55,927 nt of DNA from JANQIO01 sp036351375. Its GTDB lineage: Bacteria > Pseudomonadota > Gammaproteobacteria > Pseudomonadales > Halieaceae. The stretch lies in assembly GCA_036351375.1 (NCBI GenBank), contig JAZBOY010000032.1, positions 1-55,927 of the forward strand, in the 5' to 3' direction. The number at the start of each line of letters is the position of its first letter. Within the stretch, counting starts at the first letter, position 1. A model generated the notes under the pieces. The model saw only the letters and a program-made list of their open reading frames with translations. It was not told where the DNA came from and searched no databases. The translations under genes and the position numbers were made by a program. Positions 17,910 to 25,887 of this stretch are shown here, one piece after another.

Positions 17910-19349
17910 ATGTCGACAATCCCGGCCCTGAGCCGAGCCCAGAAACTCGCGTATAGCTTCGGTCAGTTTGCCTGGGCCTCCAAGGACGTCAGCTTTCACT
18001 ACTTCCTGTTCTTCTACTACGCCCAGTTTCAGGGGCTTTCGCCAAGCCTCGCGGGCCTGGCCGCCCTGCTGGCGCTGGTGGCCGACGGTATCTCCGACCC
18101 CATCATCGGCCAGGTGTCGGACAACTGGGGGCGAGGCCGAATGGGGCGACGCCATCCTTTCATGCTGGTATCCATACTCCCCTACCTGGCCTGCCTGCTG
18201 GCAATTTTCAATCCGCCAGACGACCTGGCCCAGGGCGCCCTGTTCGCCTGGTACCTGGTGTTTGCCATCCTCGTGCGCAGCTTCCTGACGCTGTTTACCG
18301 TCCCGCATATGGCACTGGGCGCGGAGCTCTCTGACGACTACACCGAGCGCACCCGCATCGCCACGGGGCGCACGATCATGGGCTACATCGGCGGGTTGTT
18401 GATACAGGTAGCCGCCTGGTTTGTCATCATCCCCGCCGCCACCAGCGCCGGGGACACGGGCGACGGCTACCGGCAGGTGGGCTTTGTGGCCGCAGCCCTA
18501 GCGCTGGTGGGTATGCTCATTGCCTGGTTCGGCACCCGGGAGCGAATTCCCTATCTGAAGCAAATCTCCGACAGCCAGCAGCAGCGCCCCTGGTGGCATG
18601 CCTTCCAGGACGTACTGCAGCTGTTCCGGATGCACTCGTCACGCATCATGCTGCTCGGCACTTTTTTCCTGGTGCTGAAGCTGGGCCTGGCTAACACCAT
18701 GCTGTTGCACGTGAACAACTTCTTCTGGGGTTTCAGTAGCGAACAGATCGGCGTATTCATGCTGGTGGTGTTTCTGGCACTGTTCCCATCTGCCTGGCTG
18801 GCCACCTATGCCACCGCCCGCTTCGGCAAACGCAATGCGGTGGTAGCCTTCGTCACGGCCGTAGCCTTGACCCACCCGATCATGGTGGTGGCGCACCTGT
18901 TAGGGCTGACTCCGCCAGCGGGCAGCAGCAGCCTGCTATTGCTGGTGTGCCTGGTGGTGGTGATCAACCAGAGCTTTTCCATCGCCGCCATCAACGTCGC
19001 CGGCGCCCTGCTGCCCGACGTGGCTGATGAGCTTGAGTTGCGCACCGGTCGGCGCCAGGAAGGTATCCTGAACTCCGGCATCATGCTGTCCCAGAAAGTC
19101 ATGTTCGGACTGGGCACTTTCTTCGCCGGACTGATCATCGAGTATGTGGGCATCGCCGGGGTTACCGAGATCAGTGAGGTTACCCCGCAGATGTTCCAGC
19201 GTTTGGGTTGGATTTACGGACCGGGCCTGTGCCTGTTTACCCTGGCCGGGGCCTGGGTATTTTCTTTCTACCGGCTGGACCGGCAGCGACTGGAGGCGGT
19301 GCAGTTGGAATTGCGCGCCACCCGCAGCGCTGCTGGCGCTATACTGTAA
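17910..19349 (+). CDS. GPH-family (MelB-like) sugar:cation symporter
   Basis: A 479-residue carrier with about twelve hydrophobic helices. It has the glycoside-pentoside-hexuronide:cation symporter signatures: AYSFGQFAWASKD at the N-terminus, LVADGISDPIIGQVSDNWGRGRMGRRHPFML spanning the first cytoplasmic loop, and PHMALGAELSDDYTERTRI in the next helix-loop. GPH carriers import sugars or related compounds with Na+ or H+. The exact substrate cannot be read from this neighbourhood, as no glycosidase is adjacent. A possible operon with yjbQ is suggested by the 75-base gap. It ends about 120 bases before the XRE gene. Confidence 0.88.
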   Translation: MSTIPALSRAQKLAYSFGQFAWASKDVSFHYFLFFYYAQFQGLSPSLAGLAALLALVADGISDPIIGQVSDNWGRGRMGRRHPFMLVSILPYLACLLAIFNPPDDLAQGALFAWYLVFAILVRSFLTLFTVPHMALGAELSDDYTERTRIATGRTIMGYIGGLLIQVAAWFVIIPAATSAGDTGDGYRQVGFVAAALALVGMLIAWFGTRERIPYLKQISDSQQQRPWWHAFQDVLQLFRMHSSRIMLLGTFFLVLKLGLANTMLLHVNNFFWGFSSEQIGVFMLVVFLALFPSAWLATYATARFGKRNAVVAFVTAVALTHPIMVVAHLLGLTPPAGSSSLLLLVCLVVVINQSFSIAAINVAGALLPDVADELELRTGRRQEGILNSGIMLSQKVMFGLGTFFAGLIIEYVGIAGVTEISEVTPQMFQRLGWIYGPGLCLFTLAGAWVFSFYRLDRQRLEAVQLELRATRSAAGAIL

Positions 19350-19470
19350 GTGTTTGATATTTAAGGACTGACGGGCTTGTGTCGGGTCGATGACGGGTTG
19401 CTGTCGTGGCCAGAGAACGGGCTGAGCGGGAGACTGCGCCCACCTCGACACCAGACCCAGCGATAGAGAC

Positions 19471-19959
19471 ATGATCATACGTAAACTCAGGCTTCAGAAA
19501 GGCTGGTCCCAGGAACAACTGGCGGAACTGACCGGCCTGAGCGTGCGCACGATCCAGCGACTCGAGCGGGGCCAGGCCCCCAGCCTGGAGTCGGCCCGCG
19601 CGCTGGCTGCCGTGTTCGAGGTGGACATATCCACGTTCCACTCTTCGACAACCCCTTCGGGAGACGACAGCATGACTGAACAAACCAACCCCTCCCCGGC
19701 AGTAACGCTGGAAGAAGAATCCGCACTGGCCTACGTCAAGCAGCTCAAGGAGTTCTACACCCACCTGCTGCTGTACGTGGTGTTCGCCGTTATCATCCTC
19801 TGGCGTCGCGGTATCGATGACCCGGTGGTCGTCTGGGGCCTTATCGGCTGGACCATCGGTGTAGCCGTGCACGCGCTGGTGGCCTACGAAAAGCTCGACC
19901 TGTTCGGCGTTGGCTGGGAACGGCGCATGGTCGAGAAGCGCCTGGGCCGTAAACTGTAG
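19471..19959 (+). CDS. XRE-type regulator with 2TM domain
   Basis: A 162-residue fusion. Residues 1-55 form a helix-turn-helix (RKLRLQKGWSQEQLAELTGL then SVRTIQRLERGQ). After a polar linker come two membrane helices at about 95-115 and 118-138 (LLLYVVFAVIILWRR; VVWGLIGWTIGVAVHAL), ending in ERRMVEKRLGRKL: the 2TM domain architecture. This makes a membrane-tethered DNA-binding protein whose target is unknown; autoregulation is common for such genes. It is short, complete, and convergent with the sstT gene 5 bases later. Confidence 0.85.
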   Translation: MIIRKLRLQKGWSQEQLAELTGLSVRTIQRLERGQAPSLESARALAAVFEVDISTFHSSTTPSGDDSMTEQTNPSPAVTLEEESALAYVKQLKEFYTHLLLYVVFAVIILWRRGIDDPVVVWGLIGWTIGVAVHALVAYEKLDLFGVGWERRMVEKRLGRKL

Positions 19960-19964
19960 CGGGT

Positions 19965-21185
19965 CTAGGTCGACTGCGGGGCGCCCTCGGCGCCCCGGCT
20001 CGTTTCCAGTTGATCGACCGCGTAGGTGTACACCACGTCGGTACTCGAGTTCAGGGCAGTTTCTGCGGAATCCTGGATCACGCTGATAATGAAGCCCACC
20101 GCCACCACCTGCATCGAAACATCCAGCGGGATACCGAACAGCGAACAGGCCAGCGGAATCAGCAGCAGGCTGCCGGAGGGCACGCCGCTGGCGCCGCAGG
20201 CTGACAACGCAGAGATCACACAGAGCAGTAACGCCTGAGCCAGGCTGACCTCGATGCCCAGGGTATTGGCGGCGGCCAGGGTGAGCACCGAGATCGTGAT
20301 CGCCGCCCCTGCCATGTTGACCGTGGCACCCACCGGAATCGTGACGGAATAAAGTTCTTCACTGATATCCAGGCGCTTGGCCAGCGTCAGGTTCACGGGG
20401 ATATTGGCCGCCGAGCTGCGTGTAAAGAAGGCGGTGACCCCAGACGTTTCCAGGCACTCCAGCACTACCGGGTAAGGGTTGCGGCGAATCATCAGGAATA
20501 CCAGCAGCGGGTTTACCAACAGCGCCATCACCAGCATGGCGCCCACCAGCAGCATCGCCAGGCTGGCATAGCCCGCGAGCGCCGACAGGCCGGTAGTCGC
20601 CACCGTCAGGGACACCAGACCGAAGATTCCTACTGGCGCGAGCCGGATCACATAGCGCACCACGTCCGAGACGCCATCTGCCAGGGTCTGCAGGTTCTCC
20701 CGGAAGGCCAGCGAGGCACGCCGGAAACTGAGCCCCAGCAAAACAGCCCAGGTCAGGCAGCCCAGGAAGTTGCCCTTCAGCAAGGCGTTGATGGGGTTAT
20801 CGATCAGCTTGAACAGCACGTCGGTGAGCACACTGCCAACCGCTACCGGCGGGCTGCCTTCGGCCACGTCGGTGAGCACCAGGGTTTGCGGGAAGAGCGC
20901 ACTGAGGCTAACGGCCACAAACGCCGCGCTCACGGTGCCCACCAGGTACAACAGCAGGGTAATCCCGGTCTTGCGCCCGTCCTGGCCGGATTCGTGGCGG
21001 TTGGCGATAGCCGACATGACCAGCACCATGACCAGCAGCGGCGCCACGGCCTTGAGCATGCCCACGAACAGCTTGCCGAGAATGCCCAGGGGCTCCGCGA
21101 CTGCGGGCAACAGGGCACCCAGGGCCGCGCCCAGCACTACCCCGATCAGAATCTGCGGCACCAGGCCCAGTTTGAAAACGTTCAT
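19965..21185 (-). CDS. sstT: Serine/threonine:sodium symporter
   Basis: A 406-residue DAACS-family carrier of the SstT type. It imports L-serine and L-threonine with Na+. Visible signatures are GMLKAVAPLLVMVLVMSAIANRH in the N-terminal helices, NPINALLKGNFLGCLTWAVL, TRSSAANIPVNLTLAKRLDI and a VPVGATVNMAGAAI-like motif (IPVGATVNMAGAAITISVL). The length matches E. coli SstT. A GC-rich hairpin near its 3' end lies within the last codons. Its start faces the 15-bp tandem repeat and the YeeE-type gene pair, with which it shares the divergent intergenic region. Confidence 0.93.
   Translation of the reverse strand: MNVFKLGLVPQILIGVVLGAALGALLPAVAEPLGILGKLFVGMLKAVAPLLVMVLVMSAIANRHESGQDGRKTGITLLLYLVGTVSAAFVAVSLSALFPQTLVLTDVAEGSPPVAVGSVLTDVLFKLIDNPINALLKGNFLGCLTWAVLLGLSFRRASLAFRENLQTLADGVSDVVRYVIRLAPVGIFGLVSLTVATTGLSALAGYASLAMLLVGAMLVMALLVNPLLVFLMIRRNPYPVVLECLETSGVTAFFTRSSAANIPVNLTLAKRLDISEELYSVTIPVGATVNMAGAAITISVLTLAAANTLGIEVSLAQALLLCVISALSACGASGVPSGSLLLIPLACSLFGIPLDVSMQVVAVGFIISVIQDSAETALNSSTDVVYTYAVDQLETSRGAEGAPQST
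19978..19996. terminator. GC-rich hairpin in the sstT 3' end
   Basis: GGGGCGCC (19978-19985) pairs perfectly with GGCGCCCC (19989-19996) around a three-base loop. It lies inside the last codons of sstT (the GAEGAPQS region) and immediately after the convergent XRE gene stop. It could end rightward transcription of the XRE gene, but no T-tract follows. Low-confidence terminator. Confidence 0.3.
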
Positions 21186-21226
21186 ATCACCCCCTGTGGT
21201 CTGGGCCGGATTGTAACGCGGCTGTC

Positions 21227-21329
21227 GGTGGCCGGCATACCGGCGGCCGGCGAACCGGTGGCCGGCATTCCGGCGGCCGGCGAACCGGTGGACGGCATTC
21301 CGGTGGACGGCATTCCGGTGGCCCGCTGG
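21227..21329. repeat. 15-bp tandem repeat array
   Basis: Six full 15-base units and one partial unit run head to tail: GGTGGCCGGCATACC, GGCGGCCGGCGAACC, GGTGGCCGGCATTCC, GGCGGCCGGCGAACC, then GGTGGACGGCATTCC twice, then GGTGGCCCGCTGG. Units 1-2 and 3-4 form an alternating 30-base higher-order repeat. The array fills most of the gap between sstT and the first YeeE gene and ends 2 bases before a TAGAAT box. Because the unit is a multiple of three, both strands stay open through it. Confidence 0.9.
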
Positions 21330-21331
21330 GT

Positions 21332-21350
21332 TAGAATCCGCTCAGGAGGA
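21332..21350 (+). promoter_or_regulatory. -10 box and ribosome-binding site of the YeeE pair
   Basis: TAGAAT at 21332-21337 lies directly after the tandem repeat, and AGGAGGA at 21344-21350 is five bases before ATG 21356. A -35 would fall inside the last repeat units, where no good match is seen. A similar GCTGGG-T/C-TAGAATC string precedes the MFS gene near 22551. Confidence 0.45.
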
Positions 21351-21355
21351 CAACC

Positions 21356-21781
21356 ATGAGTACATACCTGACACCGCTGATCGGCGGCCTGGTGATTGGA
21401 CTGGCGGCCACCGGGCTTCTGTACCTGCTGGGACGCATCGCAGGCATCAGCGGCATTCTCTGGAGTGCCGTTTCCGAAGGCCTGGGAAGCGACAACGGCT
21501 GGCGCTGGTGCTTCCTGGTCGGACTGCTGCTGGGACCTCTTGTCTACCATGGCCTGAGCGGCACGCCGTACCCCTCATCGCCAGCCCTCGGCCTGCCGTT
21601 TGCCGTCGTCGGCGGCCTGTTGGTCGGCCTGGGAACGCGCCTCGGCAGCGGCTGCACCAGTGGCCACGGAGTGTGCGGACTGGGCCGCCTCTCGGTGCGG
21701 TCGCTGATGGCCACGCTGACCTTCATGGCCACCGGCATCACTACCGTCTACCTGCTGCACCACGCCTGGGGAATCGCATGA
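21356..21781 (+). CDS. YeeE/YedE-family membrane protein, first subunit
   Basis: A 141-residue membrane protein with four hydrophobic segments. The family signature GSGCTSGHGVCGLGRLS with conserved Cys residues is intact. YeeE/YedE proteins are thought to move sulfur compounds such as thiosulfate; the split two-gene form is widespread. A strong AGGAGGA precedes the start. Its TGA stop overlaps the next ATG (ATGA), so the two halves are made together and probably assemble as one transporter. Substrate is inferred from the family. Confidence 0.88.
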   Translation: MSTYLTPLIGGLVIGLAATGLLYLLGRIAGISGILWSAVSEGLGSDNGWRWCFLVGLLLGPLVYHGLSGTPYPSSPALGLPFAVVGGLLVGLGTRLGSGCTSGHGVCGLGRLSVRSLMATLTFMATGITTVYLLHHAWGIA

Positions 21782-22191
21782 AGAACCTTGCTGCACTCGC
21801 CTGTGGCCTGCTATTCGGCACCGGCCTCGCCCTGTCGGGAATGACTGACACCGCCAAGGTGCTGGGCTTCCTGGACCTGTTCGGCACCTGGGACCCGGAC
21901 CTGGTGTTTGTGATGGGAGGTGCAGTGTGTGTCACCCTGTTGTCGTTTCGCTGGGTGTTGCGCCGCCGCCCCTTGCTGGCGCCCGATTTCAGCCTGCCGA
22001 CGCGAAAAGACGTCGACCCGCGGCTGCTGGGGGGCGCGGCGCTGTTCGGGATGGGTTGGGGTGTATTCGGCTACTGCCCGGGCCCGGCACTGTCTGCCCT
22101 GGTCTACCTGGATGTGAAAACCGCCGTGTTCGTCGGGGCCATGCTGGCCGGGATGGCCCTGGCTGGGCTGATTGGCCGGAAAGCGGCCTAG
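21778..22191 (+). CDS. YeeE/YedE-family membrane protein, second subunit (DUF6691-like)
   Basis: A 137-residue membrane protein overlapping the previous gene by 4 nt. It starts with MKNLAALACGLLFGTGLALSGM and carries the conserved ALFGMGWGVFGYCPGPAL motif with Cys, typical of the second half of two-part YeeE/YedE systems. About four membrane helices are visible. Together with the upstream gene it forms one split transporter. No persulfide dioxygenase or rhodanese gene, often found with such pairs, is seen beside it. Confidence 0.88.
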   Translation: MKNLAALACGLLFGTGLALSGMTDTAKVLGFLDLFGTWDPDLVFVMGGAVCVTLLSFRWVLRRRPLLAPDFSLPTRKDVDPRLLGGAALFGMGWGVFGYCPGPALSALVYLDVKTAVFVGAMLAGMALAGLIGRKAA

Positions 22192-22251
22192 CAGGCAGAG
22201 GCGGAAACCTCGAGGGATTAGAACTCGCGGAATTAAAAGTAGAAGCTGTAT

Positions 22252-22479
22252 TCAGCAAGCGAGGCGCGGAAAGGGCCGCTCGGGCTCCTTGCCGAGTCGC
22301 GCGCAGTTCAGCAGGTAGTCGTCAACGGCGCTCTCGAAGGCTTCCTGAAGCGCGGTGCGGGTATCGCCCTCGTAGCACACCAGGGTGCTGATCTCGTCGA
22401 TCTTGCCGTAGAAACACTGCAACTCCTCACTGAAGTTGACCGTGCCGCGATAACCGCGATAGGCGAGGTAAGTCTGCAT
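22252..22479 (-). CDS. Solitary HicB-like protein lacking the DNA-binding tail
   Basis: A 75-residue protein resembling the partial RNase H-like fold of HicB antitoxins: YRGTVNFSEELQCFYGKI, then VCYEGDTRTALQEAFESAVDDYLLNCARLGKEPERPF. Complete HicB proteins usually continue with a ribbon-helix-helix or HTH region for DNA binding; this one stops at PFPRLAC. No HicA-like toxin lies on either side. It could be a decayed antitoxin or a stand-alone small protein. Start ATG 22477-22479. Confidence 0.55.
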   Translation of the reverse strand: MQTYLAYRGYRGTVNFSEELQCFYGKIDEISTLVCYEGDTRTALQEAFESAVDDYLLNCARLGKEPERPFPRLAC

Positions 22480-22590
22480 GAGAGAATATATACCAACTCA
22501 CTCCAGTGAAAAAAAGTTGCGCGGCGGTGAAACGTGACCCATGGCCGCTCGCTGGGCTAGAATCGCGAACTTTTTCACAGAACCCACCCC

Positions 22591-23829
22591 ATGAAATCCT
22601 TCCTGCCGCTGATCCGCAGCGAGTGGCGATTGCTGAGTTTTGGCTTTGCCATGACCTTTGCCTCGAGCTTCGGGCAAACCTATTTTATCGCCCTGTTTGG
22701 CGGCGCGATCAGGAGCGACCTGGGGCTAAGCCATGGAGACTTCGGGGCAGTGTACTCGGCCGCCACGTTGGTGAGCGCCCTGCTGCTGCTTAAGACCGGC
22801 GTGTTGATCGATCGCATGGATTTGCGGCGCTATGCCTACCTGGCCGTGCTTACGCTCGCCGCTGGAGGCCTGCTGCTGTCGGTGGCCGATTCACTGGCGC
22901 TGCTGTTTGTTGCCATGTTGATCATGCGCCAGGCCGGCCAGGGTCATGTGGGCATGGCCGGCGCCACAGCCATGGTGCGCTACCTGCCACACGAAAAGGG
23001 CAAGGCCAATGCGCTCAGCGGCATCGGCTATTCCGCCTCGGAAGCCATCCTGCCTTCACTGGTGGTAGCGCTGCTGGCGCTGGTGGGGTGGCGCCAGTCC
23101 TGGGTGATCTGGAGCCTCGCCCTGGCCGTGCTGCTGCCGCTGGCAGTGACCTACCTGCTGAAGGGGCACGGGCAGCGTCACCGGGACTACCTGAAGTCAA
23201 TGGAAGCGCCGGCGGATACTGATGGGAACGGCGCGGCACCCGTGCAGCGGCAGTGGACCCGCGACGAGATGCTGCGCGACCCCCTCTTCTACCTGTTCAT
23301 GCCCGCCCTGCTGGCGCAGCCCATGCTGTTTACCGGCTTCATGTTTCACCAGGTGCACCTGGTGGAGGCCAAGGGCTGGTCACTGGCCATCTGGGGCAGC
23401 CTCTACACCCTCTACGCACTCACCTCGGTGCTGATGAAGCTGTTTACCGGCGTGCTGGTGGATCGTTTTGGGGCCATCCGGCTGGTGCCCTTCGTGTGCC
23501 TGCCCATGGGGCTGGGCCTTGCCATCCTCGGCAGCGCTGACGGGCTGTGGGTGGCCGTGGCATTCCTGGTGCTGCTGGCGGTGACGATCGGCAGCTATGC
23601 GACCCTCTCTTCGCCGTTCTTCGCCGAAAAGTACGGCACCCTGCACATGGGCTCCATCAAGTCGGTGACCACCGCCGCCATGGTGTTCTCCAGCGCCATC
23701 GCGCCGGTGCTGATGGGCTGGCTGATCGACGCCGGCGTCAGTATCGAACGCCAGGCCTGGGGGGCTGTAGTGTATGTAGTCTTTGCCACCCTGCTCGCCG
23801 GGGTCGCGAGCCGCAGGACCCTGAGCTAG
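22591..23829 (+). CDS. MFS transporter
   Basis: A 412-residue major facilitator with twelve hydrophobic helices. An N-terminal FGFAMTFASSFGQTYFIALFG, an MFS motif A-like loop (LLKTGVLIDRMDLRRYAYL) and a matching loop in the second half (LVDRFGAIRLVPFV) are visible. The central cytoplasmic loop is charged (KGHGQRHRDYLKSMEAP). The substrate is unknown; it may be related to the catabolic operon that converges on it, but this is inference. A TAGAAT box lies upstream (about 22558-22563). Its stop codon falls inside a palindrome shared with the convergent aldolase gene. Confidence 0.85.
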   Translation: MKSFLPLIRSEWRLLSFGFAMTFASSFGQTYFIALFGGAIRSDLGLSHGDFGAVYSAATLVSALLLLKTGVLIDRMDLRRYAYLAVLTLAAGGLLLSVADSLALLFVAMLIMRQAGQGHVGMAGATAMVRYLPHEKGKANALSGIGYSASEAILPSLVVALLALVGWRQSWVIWSLALAVLLPLAVTYLLKGHGQRHRDYLKSMEAPADTDGNGAAPVQRQWTRDEMLRDPLFYLFMPALLAQPMLFTGFMFHQVHLVEAKGWSLAIWGSLYTLYALTSVLMKLFTGVLVDRFGAIRLVPFVCLPMGLGLAILGSADGLWVAVAFLVLLAVTIGSYATLSSPFFAEKYGTLHMGSIKSVTTAAMVFSSAIAPVLMGWLIDAGVSIERQAWGAVVYVVFATLLAGVASRRTLS

Positions 23830-23857
23830 GGCACCTCTGATTAATGCGGTGCCCTAG
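23826..23857. terminator. Bidirectional terminator containing both convergent stop codons
   Basis: CTAGGGCACC (23826-23835) pairs perfectly with GGTGCCCTAG (23848-23857) around a 12-base loop. The MFS gene stop (23827-23829) is in one arm and the stop of the leftward aldolase gene (23854-23856) is in the other. It is likely to end both transcripts, although there is no T-tract. Confidence 0.55.
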
Positions 23858-24885
23858 ATCGTGCCCGCCTCGCGGGCCATATCCAGCGCCAGGTCCTCGA
23901 TCATGTCTTCCTGCCCGCCCACAGTTTTGCGGCGGCCCAGTTCCACCAGGATATCCCTGGAGGACAACTGGTACTTCTCGGCGCTGCGCTTGGCAAACAG
24001 CAGGAAGGAAGAGTAGACGCCGGCGTAGCCCAGGGTCAGCGCGTCGCGATCGATGCGGATAGGCTGCTCCATCATCGGCACGATCAGGTCTTCGGCGATG
24101 TCCATGGCCTTGAACAGGTCCACCCCGGTCTCCACCCCCATGCGCTCGCACACGGCAATAAAGACCTCCAGCGGAGTGTTCCCCGCCCCGGCCCCCAGGC
24201 CCGCCATGGAGCCGTCGATGCGCGAGGCACCGGCAGCCACCGCCGCCAGCGAGTTGGCGATGCCCATGGCCAGGTTGTGGTGGCCGTGGAAGCCGATCTC
24301 GGTCTCGGGCTTCAACTCCTTGCGTGCCAGTGCTACCCGGTCGGTGACGTCGTCCGGCAGCATGTAGCCGGCGGAGTCGGTGATGTAGACGCAGTTGGCG
24401 CCGTAGGACTCCATCAGCTTGAGCTGCACCACCAGTTCCTCAGCGGGAATCATGTGCGCCATCATCAGGAAGCCCACGGTGTCCAGCCCATCGATCTGGC
24501 TGGCCATGCCGATATGCTGCTCGGAGACATCTGCCTCGGTACAGTGGGTGGCCACGCGAATGGTGGAGATGCCGCAATCCACCGCCATGTGCAGGTGGTC
24601 GACGGTGCCGATGCCAGGCAACAGCAGCGCGGATACTTTGGTGTGTTCGACCGCCCCGCACACCGCCCGCAGGTACTCCTCATCGGAGGCCGCCGGAAAG
24701 CCATAGTTGACGCTCTTGCCGCCCAGGCCGTCGCCGTGGGTCACCTCGATCAGCGGCACCCGCGCCTCGTCCATGGCTTTCGCCACGGACACCATCTGCT
24801 CCACCGTTATCTGGTGGCGCATGGGGTGCATGCCATCGCGCAGGCACATGTCGTGCACGGTGATTTGCTTGCCTTTCAGGTCCAT
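23854..24885 (-). CDS. mhpE: 4-hydroxy-2-oxovalerate aldolase
   Basis: A 343-residue cytoplasmic aldolase of the MhpE/DmpG/BphI type. It cleaves 4-hydroxy-2-oxo acids to pyruvate and an aldehyde. Signatures: CLRDGMHPMRHQ at the N-terminus (metal and substrate binding), a TIM-barrel pattern, EIGFHGHHNLAMGIANS with the metal-binding histidines, and a GLGAGAGNTPLEVF motif. The length is normal. It is the last gene of the leftward operon and starts 9 bases after the acetaldehyde dehydrogenase stop. In this family the aldolase and dehydrogenase form a channelling complex, so their adjacency fits. Confidence 0.95.
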   Translation of the reverse strand: MDLKGKQITVHDMCLRDGMHPMRHQITVEQMVSVAKAMDEARVPLIEVTHGDGLGGKSVNYGFPAASDEEYLRAVCGAVEHTKVSALLLPGIGTVDHLHMAVDCGISTIRVATHCTEADVSEQHIGMASQIDGLDTVGFLMMAHMIPAEELVVQLKLMESYGANCVYITDSAGYMLPDDVTDRVALARKELKPETEIGFHGHHNLAMGIANSLAAVAAGASRIDGSMAGLGAGAGNTPLEVFIAVCERMGVETGVDLFKAMDIAEDLIVPMMEQPIRIDRDALTLGYAGVYSSFLLFAKRSAEKYQLSSRDILVELGRRKTVGGQEDMIEDLALDMAREAGTI

Positions 24886-24894
24886 GATGGCCTC

Positions 24895-25809
24895 CTATGC
24901 GGCGGATACTTCAGGTGAGAAGTTCCCGCTAAGTATCTGTTCTGCGTACATTTCTGCCGTCCGCAGCCCCGCCGCAGTCATGATATCGAGGTTGCCCGCA
25001 TACTTCGGCAGGAAATCTCCCTTGCCCTCCACTTCCATGTAGATCGACACCCGCGTGCCGTCGAATACGGGGCCGTTCTTGAGGGTGTACCCGGGCACGT
25101 ATTTCTGCACCTCGGCAATCATCTCCTGCACCGAGTCGGTGATTGCCTGCTGGTCGGGCGTATGCCGGGTCAGGCAGTGGATAGTGTCGCGCATGATCAG
25201 CGGCGGCTCCGCCGGGTTGATGATAATGATGGCCTTGCCCTCTTCCGCCTCACCCACCTTGCGAATACCTTCCGCGGTGGTACGGGTGAACTCATCGATA
25301 TTCTTGCGGGTGCCGGGCCCGGCTGACTTCGAGCTCACCGTTGCCACGATCTCCGCGTAGCTGACTTCCTGCACGCGGCTCACCGCATACACCAGCGGGA
25401 TGGTCGCCTGGCCACCGCAGGTCACCATGTTCACATTCATCGCCCGCGCCGCCACGGCGGAGTCGAGATTTACGGTGGGCACACAGAAGGGTCCGATGGC
25501 CGCCGGCGTAAGGTCGATCATCACCGCTCCGTGCTCATTCACTTTGCGGCTGTTCTCGGCGTGCACCGCGGCGGAGGTCGCATCGAAGCAGATCTGCACT
25601 CCATCGGCCCGCATCTCGTCGAGCATGCCATCGACACCCTCCGCGGTGGTTTTCAGGCCCAGCTCTGCCGCCCTGGCGAGACCGGGCGAATCCGGCACCA
25701 CACCCACCATCCACACGGGCTCGATCACCTCGCTGCGCATGGCTTTCATCAGCAAATCCGTCCCGATGTTTCCCGGACCGATGATGGCTGCTTTTACCTT
25801 TGTTCCCAT
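24895..25809 (-). CDS. mhpF: Acylating acetaldehyde dehydrogenase
   Basis: A 304-residue MhpF/DmpF/BphJ-type enzyme. It oxidises acetaldehyde or propanal to the acyl-CoA with NAD+ and CoA. The Rossmann motif AAIIGPGNIGTDLL opens the protein, and the catalytic cysteine lies in NMVTCGGQATIPLV. I chose ATG 25807-25809 (MGTKVKAAI) because GGAAGGG precedes it and the length then matches the family; an upstream extension lacks family resemblance. It works with the adjacent aldolase, taking the aldehyde directly. Confidence 0.95.
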   Translation of the reverse strand: MGTKVKAAIIGPGNIGTDLLMKAMRSEVIEPVWMVGVVPDSPGLARAAELGLKTTAEGVDGMLDEMRADGVQICFDATSAAVHAENSRKVNEHGAVMIDLTPAAIGPFCVPTVNLDSAVAARAMNVNMVTCGGQATIPLVYAVSRVQEVSYAEIVATVSSKSAGPGTRKNIDEFTRTTAEGIRKVGEAEEGKAIIIINPAEPPLIMRDTIHCLTRHTPDQQAITDSVQEMIAEVQKYVPGYTLKNGPVFDGTRVSIYMEVEGKGDFLPKYAGNLDIMTAAGLRTAEMYAEQILSGNFSPEVSAA

Positions 25810-25887
25810 TTCCCTTCCTCTTTCGGATTCCTGCGTTGGCGGCGCCACTTCCCTAGACCCATTGCGGCCACACCGCACTACGTAGTC

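Noticed and set aside
21227..21329. Possible CRISPR array
   Set aside because: Units are contiguous without spacers and only 15 bases long; no cas gene is in the window.
21182..21550. Minus-strand frame with GMPST/GSPAA pentapeptide repeats
   Set aside because: The repeats come from the 15-bp DNA array, the frame overlaps the start of the YeeE gene antisense, and no ribosome-binding site or signal supports translation.
22480..22590. HicA toxin partner for the HicB-like gene
   Set aside because: The flanking gap is 111 bases with no frame encoding a HicA-like double-stranded-RNA-binding fold, and nothing similar lies on the other side.
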